From NCBI GenBank assembly GCA_046347195.1, contig JAXMGQ010000008.1, positions 59,570 to 123,569 of the forward strand: DNA of 64,000 nt, read 5' to 3'. The DNA comes from TMP-86 sp046347195. GTDB taxonomy: Bacteria > Pseudomonadota > Gammaproteobacteria > Steroidobacterales > Steroidobacteraceae. The position numbers and the translations under genes are program-made. The notes beneath the pieces are model-generated. The model was given only the letters and a program-made list of their open reading frames with translations, was not told the DNA's origin and made no database searches. Shown piece after piece: positions 52,170-61,106 of the stretch (its first letter is position 1; every line of letters starts with the position of its first letter).

Positions 52170-54638
52170 ATGGCTTCGGCACTCCCCGACAAGGTCCGGA
52201 TCGTCATCATCGGCGGTGGCATCATCGGCGCCTCCACCCTGTACCACCTGGCGAAGGCCGGAGTGGCGGATTGCGTGCTGCTGGAGCGGGACCGCTTCGC
52301 CAGCGGCACCACCTGGCATGCCGCGGGGCTGACGGCCCGCATCCGCGACTCGCGCGGCCAGTCGCGGCTGGTGCAGTACACCTCCGACCTGTTCCAGTCG
52401 CTGGAGGCGGAGACCGGCCAGGCCACGGGATACCGCGAGAACGGCGGGCTGTACATCGCCACCCACCCGGTCCGTCACGAACTGCTGCTGCGGCAGGCCT
52501 CGGCGGCGAAGCACATGGGCGTGCGGGTGGATCCGCTCTCCCGCGCCGAGGTCAAGGAACGCTGGCCGCTGCTCGAGGTGGAGGATGTCCTGGGCGGTGT
52601 CCTGATCCACGGCAATGGCCAGGTCAATCCGCTGGATGCGGCCATGGCGCTGATCAAGGGCGCCCGGATGCGCGGCGCCAGCGCCTTCGAGCACACGCCG
52701 GTCGAGGATGTCCTGACCCGCGACGGCCGGGTCATCGGCGTGCGGACCGCGCGGGGTGATATCGCCTGTGACCGGGTGCTGCTCGCCGGCGGGCTGTGGA
52801 GTCACGCGTTCGCCAAGCGGCTGGGCGTGGCGCTGCCGCTGCACGCCGCCGAGCACTACTACATCGTGACCGAACCGCTGCCGGGCCTGTCGCGTACCAC
52901 GCCGGTGCTCGGCAACCCGGACGAGAGGATCTACTGCAAGGAGGACGCCGGCAAGCTGCTGGTCGGATTCTTCGAGGCGGTGGCGCGGCCCTGGCCCGCG
53001 AAGGGCGCGCAGATTCCGAAGGATTTCTCGTTTGCCGAGTTGCCCGGTGACCTCGAGCACATGGAGCCCCAGCTCAAGCTTGCCTTCCGGCGCATCCCGG
53101 CGCTGAACGAGGTGGGCATCAAGCTGTTCTTCTGCGGCCCCGAAAGCTTCACCAGCGACAGCCGCGCGCTGCTGGGTCCCACGGCCGAGATCCGCGGCCT
53201 GTACGTGGCCTGCGGGCTCAACTCCTACGGCATCCTGTCCTCGGGGGGCACCGGCAAGGTGATGGCCGAGTGGCTCATCGAGGGCATCCCGCCGCTCGCG
53301 ATGACGGCCATGCACGCGCAGCGGACCATGGCTTTCCAGGCGAACACGCGCTACATGCAGGACCGGGTGGTCGAGGCCCTCGGGTTCAACATGTCGCTGC
53401 ACTGGCCGGGGCATCAGCTTCGAACGGCCCGCAACGTCCGCCATTCACCGGTGCACGACCGGCTCATCGCGGCCGGCGCGCTGATGGGCGAGAGGGCCGG
53501 GTGGGAGATTCCCCTGTACTACGACGCTCCAGGCGCCACGCTGCCGACGACACCCAGCCTTGCGTACCAGGAGTGGTTTCCGAGGCTGGGCGCCGAATGC
53601 GCGGCGGCGTGCGATGCAGCGGTGCTCGTCGATCAGTCCTGCTATGGAAAGCTGCTCATCAGCGGACCCGATGCGGTGCGTGCCCTGAACCACCTCAGCG
53701 CGAACCAGCTCGACGTGCCGGTGGGCCGTTCCGTCTACACGCACTGGCTGAATGCGCGCGGCGGCATCGAGGCTGACGTGGTCATCCTGCGGCAGGCGCC
53801 GGACCGGTACCTGCTCATCACCGGTCCCGGCGGGCAGGTGCGCGACCGCTGCTGGTTCGAGGCCCGGGTTGCGGACGGCCTCAACGTGCAGATCCACGAC
53901 GTGAGCGCGATGTACGGCATGTTCGCGCTCAACGGGCCGGCTTCGAGGAGCATCCTCGCGGCGCTCACCGATGCGGACCTGTCGAACGAGGCGCTGCCCT
54001 TCGGCCATGCCGGGCTGATCGACATCGGTTACGGCCGTGCGTGGGTGCAGCGCCGTTCCTACTTCGGCGAGTTGGGCTACGAGATATTTCCCACCACCGA
54101 CCTGTGCCGCCACGTGTACGAGGTGCTGTTCGAGGAAGGGCGGCCCCGCGGTCTCGTGAACGCTGGATTCTTCGCGCTGCTTCACTCGCGGCTGGAGAAG
54201 GGCTTCGTGCATTTCGGCGCGGACATCGGCGAGGACGACACGCCGCTCGAGGCTGGCCTTGCGTTCGCCGTGGATTTCGACAAGCCGGACGGCTTCATCG
54301 GCCGGGACGCGCTGCTGCGGCAGCGGGATGCGGGCGCGTTGCGATCGAGGATGGTGTGCCTCAAGTTGCGGCAGTCCACGCTGAAGGAGGGCCCCTACCT
54401 GTACCGGAACGAGCCCGTGTGGCAGGGCTCGGAGATCGTGGGGTACGTCACCTCGGGAGCCTGGGGCTTCCGGCTCGACGGCTCGCTGGGAATGGCCTCG
54501 GTCTGGCGCGAGGGCGGGGTGACGGCGCAGTGGCTGCGCGAGGGCGGATTCGACGTCGAGGTCGCCGGCGTGCGCCATGCCGTCGAGTTGCAGTTCGGCG
54601 GCTTCTACGATCCGAAGGGACAGCGACTCAGGGGCTGA
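52170..54638 (+). CDS. Dimethylglycine/sarcosine dehydrogenase-like FAD oxidoreductase with GcvT domains
   Basis: 822 residues. The N-terminal flavin domain has VRIVIIGGGIIGASTLYHLA and TTWHAAGLTARIRDS; His50 in this motif is the covalent FAD site of mammalian dimethylglycine dehydrogenase. From about residue 430 the C-terminal half has the GcvT/folate-binding fold (LVDQSCYGKLLISGPDAVRA, SYFGELGYEIFPTTDL, LAFAVDFDKPDGFIGRDALL), which passes the released one-carbon unit to tetrahydrofolate. It would N-demethylate a small methylated amino compound in the cytoplasm. The ATG at 52170 is preferred to GTG 52158 because of the candidate promoter. The GntR operator upstream and the aminotransferase downstream link it to amine catabolism. 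Confidence 0.88.
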   Translation: MASALPDKVRIVIIGGGIIGASTLYHLAKAGVADCVLLERDRFASGTTWHAAGLTARIRDSRGQSRLVQYTSDLFQSLEAETGQATGYRENGGLYIATHPVRHELLLRQASAAKHMGVRVDPLSRAEVKERWPLLEVEDVLGGVLIHGNGQVNPLDAAMALIKGARMRGASAFEHTPVEDVLTRDGRVIGVRTARGDIACDRVLLAGGLWSHAFAKRLGVALPLHAAEHYYIVTEPLPGLSRTTPVLGNPDERIYCKEDAGKLLVGFFEAVARPWPAKGAQIPKDFSFAELPGDLEHMEPQLKLAFRRIPALNEVGIKLFFCGPESFTSDSRALLGPTAEIRGLYVACGLNSYGILSSGGTGKVMAEWLIEGIPPLAMTAMHAQRTMAFQANTRYMQDRVVEALGFNMSLHWPGHQLRTARNVRHSPVHDRLIAAGALMGERAGWEIPLYYDAPGATLPTTPSLAYQEWFPRLGAECAAACDAAVLVDQSCYGKLLISGPDAVRALNHLSANQLDVPVGRSVYTHWLNARGGIEADVVILRQAPDRYLLITGPGGQVRDRCWFEARVADGLNVQIHDVSAMYGMFALNGPASRSILAALTDADLSNEALPFGHAGLIDIGYGRAWVQRRSYFGELGYEIFPTTDLCRHVYEVLFEEGRPRGLVNAGFFALLHSRLEKGFVHFGADIGEDDTPLEAGLAFAVDFDKPDGFIGRDALLRQRDAGALRSRMVCLKLRQSTLKEGPYLYRNEPVWQGSEIVGYVTSGAWGFRLDGSLGMASVWREGGVTAQWLREGGFDVEVAGVRHAVELQFGGFYDPKGQRLRG

Positions 54639-54659
54639 CCGGCCTGTAGGCCGAGCGCC

Positions 54660-56063
54660 TCAGGAAAGCTGCGCGGCCTTCACCTCGCGTGCCACCCGGT
54701 CGATGGCGCGGCCCAGTCGCGCCACGATCTCATCCGCATCGGCCTTGCTGGCGAGCAGCGGCGGTGCGAGCGAGGCGATGGTGCGGTCATGTCCGCCGCG
54801 CACCAGCAGCCTTTCATCGAAGCAGGCCTTGCTCAGCAGGCTGCTGACCTTGGGGAATTGCGCGAAGGGCTTGCGCACCTTCGGGTCGGCATCGAGTTCC
54901 ACGCCCACCAGCAGTCCCTTGCCGCGGATCTCCCCGACCAGCGGATGGGCATCGAAGCGCTCGCGCAGGCGCTCCTGCAGGTAGGCGCCGACGCGAGCCG
55001 AATTGCCCGGCAGGTCCTCCCTTTCCAGGATGTCGAGGTTCGCATTCGCCACGGCAGCACCCACCGGATGGCCTGACCACGTGAACCCGTGTGCAAACAC
55101 GCCATGCGAACTGTTGTCCGCATAGAGCACGTCGGCAACCTTCTTCGACAGCAGGCAGCCGGCCATGGGGAAATATCCGCTGGTCAGGCCCTTGGCGATG
55201 GACATGAGGTCCGGCTGGATCCCGAAGGCCGGGCTCGCGAACCAGTCGCCGGTCCGACCGAAGCCCGTGATGACCTCGTCGGCGATCATCAGGATGTCGT
55301 GATGGTCGAGCACGCGCTGCACCTCGCGGAAATAACCCGGAGGCGGCACGAGGACCCCGCCCGTGCCGGTGATCGGCTCGGCGATGAACGCGGCGATGGT
55401 GTGGGCGCCTTCACGCTCGATGAGCTGGGTGAGGTTGTCGATGAGGTGCTGGGTGAAGCCTTCCGGCGTGGTGATCGCGGAGGAGCGGCGCAGGTAGTCG
55501 GTCGCCAGCGTGTGCACGATCCCGGGAATGGGCAGGTCGAAGGTCTCGTGCATCATGTGCAGCCCGGACAGGCTTCCCGCGGCCACCGTGGAGCCGTGGT
55601 AGCTGCTCAGGCGCGCGATGATCTTCTTCTTCTCGCGCCGGCCCAGCACGTTGTTGTAGCGGCGCACGATCTTGATCTGCGTGTCATTGGCTTCCGAGCC
55701 GCTGGAACAGAAGATGGCCCGCTTCATGTTCGCCGGCGCGAGCTTCAGGATCCGGTCGGTGAGCCGGATCAGCGGCTCGTTGCTGAACTGCCCGAAGCTG
55801 TGGAAGTAGGGCAGCCGGGCCATCTGCTCGGCGGCGACCTGCGCGATCGCCGTGCGGCCGTAGCCGACGTTCATGCACCACAGGCCTCCACCCGCGTCGA
55901 TGAATTCCCGGCCCTTGCGATCCGTGACGCGCAGGCCGGCCGCCTTCTCGATGACGACGACGTCGCTCGTGGCCTGCGCCTGCAGCGCGGAGAAGCCATG
56001 CATGATCTCGCTGCGGTCGAGATGCTCGATGTCGGACGGGGAATCGGACGGGAGGGTGTTCAC
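54660..56063 (-). CDS. Class III (omega-) aminotransferase
   Basis: 467 residues. Class III features are complete: DAGGGLWCMNVGYGRTAIAQ, FCSSGSEANDTQIKIVRRYN (phosphate site), ISRLSSYHG-type loop (here ARLSSYHGSTVAAGSL), ILMIADEVITGFGRTGDWFA with the PLP Asp, and Schiff-base Lys291 in SIAKGLTSGYFPM. These enzymes convert terminal amines to aldehydes with pyruvate or 2-oxoglutarate; some relatives instead eliminate phosphate from phospho-amino-alcohols. GTG 56063 has GAAGGGA upstream. It is convergent with the dimethylglycine-dehydrogenase-like gene and has a GntR operator 48 bases before its start. The aldehyde dehydrogenase of the same regulon would take its product. Confidence 0.88.
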   Translation of the reverse strand: MNTLPSDSPSDIEHLDRSEIMHGFSALQAQATSDVVVIEKAAGLRVTDRKGREFIDAGGGLWCMNVGYGRTAIAQVAAEQMARLPYFHSFGQFSNEPLIRLTDRILKLAPANMKRAIFCSSGSEANDTQIKIVRRYNNVLGRREKKKIIARLSSYHGSTVAAGSLSGLHMMHETFDLPIPGIVHTLATDYLRRSSAITTPEGFTQHLIDNLTQLIEREGAHTIAAFIAEPITGTGGVLVPPPGYFREVQRVLDHHDILMIADEVITGFGRTGDWFASPAFGIQPDLMSIAKGLTSGYFPMAGCLLSKKVADVLYADNSSHGVFAHGFTWSGHPVGAAVANANLDILEREDLPGNSARVGAYLQERLRERFDAHPLVGEIRGKGLLVGVELDADPKVRKPFAQFPKVSSLLSKACFDERLLVRGGHDRTIASLAPPLLASKADADEIVARLGRAIDRVAREVKAAQLS

Positions 56064-56110
56064 GGCGGGCGTCCCTTCAGGGTGATCCACCGGCTCGGTG
56101 GATGGCAATT

Positions 56111-56121
56111 TTGTATGACAA
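56111..56121. promoter_or_regulatory. GntR/FadR-type operator, site 2
   Basis: TTGT-ATG-ACAA, same arms as sites 1 and 3, 48 bases before the class III aminotransferase start. Confidence 0.6.
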
Positions 56122-56229
56122 TAACGGAGTCCAACCCTGTAGGTCATGATAGCGGAACGGGATGGGACGCGCCAGCGCCGGCGCCGTGCGGCACGGCCCG
56201 GCGCCAGGCCCGTTCGGCTGCCGGACCGG

Positions 56230-56976
56230 CTACTCCGCCGGGAAGGCCTCGTCGGGCAGGTCCCGCAGGGTCTTGAGCACCCGCCGGTCGTGCGCGGCGG
56301 ATGCCTTCTCCGCCGCCCCGGGGTCTCCCGCGAGGATGGCGCGGGCGACGGCGGCGAAGTCATCGACGTCCGAGTTGCGCGCGTCGGCGTTGCGGTAGGA
56401 CTGCGTCTGCAGGCGCAGCAGGTGGATGCGCATCGTGGGGAACAGCGAGGGGAGCTGGCTGTTGCCGGCGATGGCGATGAGGATGTCGTAGAACTGCTGG
56501 CGCTTCTGCGGCATGCCGGCCAGGTCGTATTCCCGGTCGCGGTAGGGGCGCAGCTCGCGCTCCAGCTCCGACAGCCGCCGTCCCCCCGACCGGCTCTTCA
56601 CGGCCGAGGCGGCCAGACGCGAGGTGAGCATGTCGATGGCCTCGATCGCCACCATCAGGTCGGCCGCCTCGTCGCGGCTGAGCTTGCGGATGCACGCTCC
56701 GCGATGCATGGTGCGCGAGAGGATGCCCAGGGCATCCAGCCGGCGGAAGGCCTCGCGGACCGGACCCCGGCTCACGCGCAGGGCGCGTGTCAGGTCCGCC
56801 TCCACCAGCCGCTGGCCCGGGACGTAGCGCCCGGCGAGCACCCCGGCGGTGATGTGGTTCACGACCCTGTCCGCGGACGAGACGTCCTGCGCCTCCGCGG
56901 CTTCTGCGCCGCTGTCCGGCTGGATGGCTGCACGACGGGACGCGCGGGTGTTCTGCCGCGAGGTGCCTGAACGCAT
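56230..56976 (-). CDS. GntR-family regulator, FCD (FadR-type) subgroup
   Basis: 248 residues. The winged helix is at about 35-100: ADRVVNHITAGVLAGRYVPG, RLVEADLTRALRVSRGPVRE and AFRRLDALGILSRTMHRGAC. The C-terminal FCD domain (LSRDEAADLMVAIEAIDMLT to ILAGDPGAAEKASAAHDRRV) binds the effector, usually a carboxylic acid, through conserved His and Asp. It lies between its two presumed targets, the aminotransferase and the dehydrogenase operon. Three TTGT-N3-ACAA sites around the cluster fit its expected operator. ATG 56976 has GGAG seven bases upstream; the open frame upstream is antisense to other genes. Confidence 0.87.
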   Translation of the reverse strand: MRSGTSRQNTRASRRAAIQPDSGAEAAEAQDVSSADRVVNHITAGVLAGRYVPGQRLVEADLTRALRVSRGPVREAFRRLDALGILSRTMHRGACIRKLSRDEAADLMVAIEAIDMLTSRLAASAVKSRSGGRRLSELERELRPYRDREYDLAGMPQKRQQFYDILIAIAGNSQLPSLFPTMRIHLLRLQTQSYRNADARNSDVDDFAAVARAILAGDPGAAEKASAAHDRRVLKTLRDLPDEAFPAE

Positions 56977-57084
56977 CGGTGGACTCCACGTGGGCCTCGC
57001 CGCCCCGGCGATCCGGATGGGTCGCACGGCGGGTTGCCTGCCGCCGAATTCTACAGGACTCGGCGCGGCGATTAAACGGCATGA

Positions 57085-57095
57085 TTGTCCTACAA
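57085..57095. promoter_or_regulatory. GntR/FadR-type operator, site 3
   Basis: TTGT-CCT-ACAA, the exact reverse complement of site 1. It lies between the divergent GntR gene and the aldehyde dehydrogenase operon, so it could give autoregulation and operon control. Confidence 0.6.
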
Positions 57096-57113
57096 AGACG
57101 TACCGCAAATGCA

Positions 57114-57143
57114 TTGACAGGCTCGCCACGCAGGGGGTAGCGT
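57114..57143 (+). promoter_or_regulatory. Candidate promoter of the aldehyde dehydrogenase operon
   Basis: Consensus TTGACA (57114-57119), an 18-base spacer and a weak TAGCGT (57138-57143), 30 bases before the TTG start at 57173. GntR site 3 lies 18 bases upstream of the -35. Confidence 0.35.
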
Positions 57144-57172
57144 GCCGGAGGTCCAGACAAGGGTTGCCACGC

Positions 57173-58629
57173 TTGAGCGCTCGACCGAAAGTACGCCCCA
57201 CCATCGATGCCCGGCTGCTGATCGACGGATCCTGGGTCGAGGGCGCTGAAGGCCGGACCCTGCCGGTCATCGACCCTTCGCTGGGCGAGCCTGCCGGCCG
57301 CGTGGCCGTCGCCGCCGCGGCGGATCTGGCGCGCTCGGTCGAGGCTGCCCAGCAGGGCTTCGCCGCCTGGCGTGCCGTGGCACCCTTCGACGTGCGCGCC
57401 TGCTGAACCGCGCCGCCGTGCTGCTGCGTGAACGGGCGGAGGACATGGCAGCGCTGCTGACCACGGAGCAGGGCAAGCCCTTCTCCCAGGCCCGGCACGA
57501 GATCGTGGGTGCCGCCGATGTCATCGACTGGTTCGCCGAGGAGGGCAAGCGCTGCTTCGGGCAGGTCATTCCGGGGCGCAACGGCACCACCCAGGTGTTG
57601 ACGCGGCTCGAGCCGGTGGGGGTCGTGGCGGGTTTCACGCCCTGGAACTTCCCGGTCTCGCAGTCGGTGAAGAAGCTGGCCGCGGCTCTTGCGGCGGGCT
57701 GCTCCATCATCCTCAAGGGTCCGGAGGAGGCGCCCGCCGCCTGCGCGGAGCTCGTGCGGTGCTTCGCGGACGCGGGGCTCCCGCCCGGCGCGGTCGGCCT
57801 GCTGTTCGGCGATCCGCCGCAGATCTCGGGTCATCTGGTGCCGCATCCGGCGGTGCGACACGTCACGCTCACCGGCTCGGTGGCCGTCGGCAAGTCCGTC
57901 GCCGCACTCGCCGGCCGGCACATGAAGCCACTCACACTGGAACTCGGCGGTCACGCGCCGGCCATCATCTGCGCGGATGCCGACCTCGACCTCGCGGCGG
58001 CCGAGCTCATCCGGATGAAGTTCCTGAATGCGGGGCAGGTGTGCCTCGCGCCCACGCGCTTCCTGGTCGCCCGACCCGTGTACCGCGAGTTCGTGGATCG
58101 CTTCTGCGCGCTCGCCCGGCAGCTTCGGGTCGATGCGGGGCACGTGCCCGGTGTCGAGATGGGCCCTCTGGCCAATGCCCGGCGGCCCGTCTTCATGCAG
58201 GCGCTGGTGGAGGATGCCGTGAAGGCCGGCGCCACGCTCGAGTGTGGCGGCAAGGCCCTGCAACGGCCGGGGTTCTTCTTCGCACCCACGGTGCTGTCCG
58301 ACGTGCCGGTCGAGGCAAGAGCGATGAACGAGGAACCGTTCGGCCCGCTGGCCCTGTTCCGCTCCTTCGACACGCTCGAGGAGGCCATCCACGAGGCCAA
58401 CCGGTTGCCCTATGGCCTGGCCTCGTACGTCTTCACCCGCTCGATCGCCAGTGAGGCGATGGTGAGCGCGCGCCTGGAGGCGGGCATGGTGGCGGTGAAC
58501 CGCATCTTCACCTCCAACATCGAGGCGCCGTTCGGCGGCGTCAAGGATTCCGGCTATGGCACCGAGGGTGGGAGGTTCGCGATCCGCAACTTCCTCATCG
58601 AGAAGATGGTGGCGCGTTTCATCGGCTAG
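57173..58629 (+). pseudogene. NAD(P)-dependent aldehyde dehydrogenase (succinate-semialdehyde dehydrogenase-like), one frameshift
   Basis: About 486 codons. The first 78 (DARLLIDGSWVEGAEGRTLP to FAAWRAVAPFDVRA) are in one frame; a single missing base near 57400 turns RARLLNRAA into a stop, and the rest runs in the next frame to 58629. Family motifs: EPVGVVAGFTPWNFPVSQSV (cofactor), TLTGSVAVGKSVAA, LTLELGGHAPAIICADADLD (general base Glu) and the catalytic Cys in LNAGQVCLAPTRF. It would oxidise the aldehyde made by the aminotransferase. The TTG start has AAGGG upstream. First gene of an operon with acyl-CoA dehydrogenase and CoA transferase. With every motif intact, a sequencing error is a likely cause. 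Confidence 0.8.
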
Positions 58630-58660
58630 GGTTCCACATTTGTCCACAGGAGATTCACGC

Positions 58661-59839
58661 ATGATCGACCGACCGGCCTCGGCGCGGGGCCGCGAGATCG
58701 CCGCCCGGGTGGAAAGCTTCGTCCGGGAGGTCGTCATTCCATACGAACGCGACAAGCGATGGACCTCGCACGGTCCGGAAGCGGAGATGGTCGAGGAGAT
58801 GCGCGCGAAGGCCCGCGCCGCGGGCGTCATCACGCCGCACGTCCCGGCAGGCGGGGAGCACCTGTCCCATCGCGACACGGCGATCATCCTGCAGGCGGCG
58901 GGCCTGTCGCCACTGGGTCCCGTGGCGGTGAACGTGGCTGCCCCTGACGAGGGCAACATGTACCTGCTCGGCAAGGTGGCGACGGCGGAGCAGAAGGCCC
59001 GCTTCCTCGCACCCATGCTCGAGGGCCGGGTGCGATCGGCCTTCCTCATGACCGAACCCGCCGACGACAACGGCGCGGGGTCCGACCCCTCGATGCTCAA
59101 GACCGTGGCGGAAGGAGACGGCGACCACTGGATCATCCACGGCCGCAAGTGCTTCAGCACGGGGCTGCTCGGCGCGAAGGTCGGCATCGTGATGGCGAAG
59201 ACCGGCAGTGGCGCGACCATGTTCCTGGTCGACCTGCCCGACCCGGCCATCCGCGTGGAGCGCGTGCCCCACACCATCGACTCGACCCTGCCGGGCGGCC
59301 ACCCCACCTCGCGCATCGACGGGCTTCGGGTGCACCAAAGCGCCGTGCTCGGCGAGGTGGGACAGGGTTTCAAGTACGCCCAGGTCCGGCTCTCCCCGGC
59401 GCGACTCACGCACTGCATGCGCTGGCTCGGCGCCTGTGTCCGCGCGCAACGCATCGCCTGCGAATACGCCACCGCCCGCCAGGCCTTCGGCAAGCCGCTC
59501 ATCGACCACGAGGGCGTCGGGTTCAAGCTGGCCGAGAACCGCATCGCCATCAAGCAATGCGAGCTCATCATCGACTGGTGCGCAGGCGTGCTCGACTCGG
59601 GAGCCCTGGGCACCACGGAATCCTCGATGGCCAAGGTCGCGGTCTCGGAGGCGCTGTTCAGGATCGCCGACAACTGCGTGCAGGTGATGGGCGGTACCGG
59701 CGTGACACGCGACACCATCGTCGAACAGGTGTTCCGGGAGGTTCGCGCCTTCCGCATCTACGATGGTCCCACCGAGGTCCATCTCTGGTCGCTGGCGAAG
59801 CTGATCAAGAAGGAAACCCTGGGGATCGCGCGCAAGTGA
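58661..59839 (+). CDS. Acyl-CoA dehydrogenase (ACAD10/11-like group)
   Basis: 392 residues, full length for the acyl-CoA dehydrogenase fold. Features: FLMTEPADDNGAGSDPSMLK (flavin contact), WIIHGRKCFSTGLLGAKVGI, EYATARQAFGKPLIDHEGVG and NCVQVMGGTGVTRDTIVEQV near the FAD site. The end IYDGPTEVHLWSLAKLIKKE resembles the DGPDEVH element of ACAD10/ACAD11-type enzymes rather than the usual YEGTNQ. Those relatives act with a kinase domain on hydroxyacyl-CoA. AGGAG lies nine bases before the ATG. It follows the aldehyde dehydrogenase by 31 bases and precedes the CoA transferase, so it should desaturate the CoA ester made by that enzyme. Confidence 0.87.
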   Translation: MIDRPASARGREIAARVESFVREVVIPYERDKRWTSHGPEAEMVEEMRAKARAAGVITPHVPAGGEHLSHRDTAIILQAAGLSPLGPVAVNVAAPDEGNMYLLGKVATAEQKARFLAPMLEGRVRSAFLMTEPADDNGAGSDPSMLKTVAEGDGDHWIIHGRKCFSTGLLGAKVGIVMAKTGSGATMFLVDLPDPAIRVERVPHTIDSTLPGGHPTSRIDGLRVHQSAVLGEVGQGFKYAQVRLSPARLTHCMRWLGACVRAQRIACEYATARQAFGKPLIDHEGVGFKLAENRIAIKQCELIIDWCAGVLDSGALGTTESSMAKVAVSEALFRIADNCVQVMGGTGVTRDTIVEQVFREVRAFRIYDGPTEVHLWSLAKLIKKETLGIARK

Positions 59840-59864
59840 GCGTGCTGCGCCATTCGCGCCTTCG

Positions 59865-61106
59865 ATGGGTGCGCTCGTGATGCTGCCGCTGCAGGGCATC
59901 CGGGTGCTGGACCTGAGCCGCGTGCTCGCAGGTCCCCTGGTCGCGCAGATGCTGGGGGATCTCGGCGCCGAGGTCATCAAGATCGAGAAGCCCGGCGAGG
60001 GCGATGATTCGCGCGCCTACGGTCCGCCGTTCCTCGACACGAAGGATGGCCGGCGATCGCGCGAGTCGGGCTTCTATCTCTCGGCGAACCGCAACAAGCG
60101 CTCGGTCACCGTCGACCTGTCCAAGCCCGAAGGGCAGGACATCATCCGGCGCATCGCCGCGAAGTCCGACGTCGTGATCGAGAACTTTCGCGTCGGCACG
60201 CTGGCGAAGTTCGGCCTGGACTACGCCTCGCTGTCGAAACTCAACCCGCGGCTGGTGTACCTGTCGGTGACGGGCTACGGACAAACCGGCGCGATGGCGC
60301 GCAAGCCCGGTTACGATGCCATCTTCCAGGCGGCGGGCGGACACATGGCCGTCTCCGGCGCGCCGGATCACCTGCCCGGCGGTGGTCCGACGCGCAGTGG
60401 CCTGTCCATCGTCGACATCCTCACCAGCCAGTACGGGGTGATCGCGATCCTCGCGGCGCTGAATCACCGTGACCGGACGCCCGGGGGACTGGGGCAGTAC
60501 ATCGACCTCGCGCTGCTCGATTCCATGGTCGCGACGCTGAGCCATCGCGGCGTGCAGTACCTGATCTCGGGCAAGATCTCGCCGCGGCGGGGCAATGTCG
60601 GGGGAGGGGGCTCGCCCTCGCAGGCCTTCCGCTGCTCGGACGGCCAGATCGTGCTGACGGTGGGCAATGACCTGCAATGGCGCCGCTTCTGCGCCGCGAT
60701 TGGGGAGCCCGGCCTCGCCTCCGACAGCCGCTTCCTCAAGGCCACCAGCCGCATCGAGAACCGCGAGCTGCTGACGCCGATGCTCGAGGCCAGGTTCGCC
60801 TCGAACACCAAGGCCCATTGGCTGGCCGTGCTGGATGGGGCCGACATCCCCAGCGGCCCGGTCAACGAGCTCGATGAAGTGTTCGCGGATCCGCAGGTGC
60901 GTGAGCGCGGCATGGTCGTGTCCGTGCCACATGCGCTCAACGAATCCCTGCCCTTGATCGCGAACCCCATCCGGTTCTCCCGCACCCCCCTGACGCGGTA
61001 TAACGCTCCTCCGATGATGGGCGAACATACGGAAGGCGTGATGCGCGAGGTATTGGGCATGAGCGATGCGCAGATCGAGGCGCTGAAGCAGGCGAAGGCA
61101 ATATGA
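59865..61106 (+). CDS. Class III CoA-transferase (CaiB/BaiF family)
   Basis: 413 residues. The conserved start LQGIRVLDLSRVLAGPLVAQ, MLGDLGAEVIKIEKPGEGDD, the substrate Asp in LSIVDILTSQYGVIAILAAL and the ending EVLGMSDAQIEALKQAKAI are typical. It moves CoA from one acyl-CoA to a free acid, so it could activate the acid produced by the aldehyde dehydrogenase for the acyl-CoA dehydrogenase encoded just before it. An alternative start at ATG 59880 is possible. Its stop overlaps the start of the small membrane protein by four bases. Confidence 0.88.
   Translation: MGALVMLPLQGIRVLDLSRVLAGPLVAQMLGDLGAEVIKIEKPGEGDDSRAYGPPFLDTKDGRRSRESGFYLSANRNKRSVTVDLSKPEGQDIIRRIAAKSDVVIENFRVGTLAKFGLDYASLSKLNPRLVYLSVTGYGQTGAMARKPGYDAIFQAAGGHMAVSGAPDHLPGGGPTRSGLSIVDILTSQYGVIAILAALNHRDRTPGGLGQYIDLALLDSMVATLSHRGVQYLISGKISPRRGNVGGGGSPSQAFRCSDGQIVLTVGNDLQWRRFCAAIGEPGLASDSRFLKATSRIENRELLTPMLEARFASNTKAHWLAVLDGADIPSGPVNELDEVFADPQVRERGMVVSVPHALNESLPLIANPIRFSRTPLTRYNAPPMMGEHTEGVMREVLGMSDAQIEALKQAKAI

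Noticed and set aside
52056..53444. Extension of the kinase frame upstream
   Set aside because: Antisense to the dimethylglycine-dehydrogenase-like gene; a GTG with a good ribosome site at 52055 gives the normal kinase length.
56977..59757. Long N-terminal extension of the GntR frame
   Set aside because: It runs antisense through the dehydrogenase operon; the regulator has a normal length and ribosome site at 56976.
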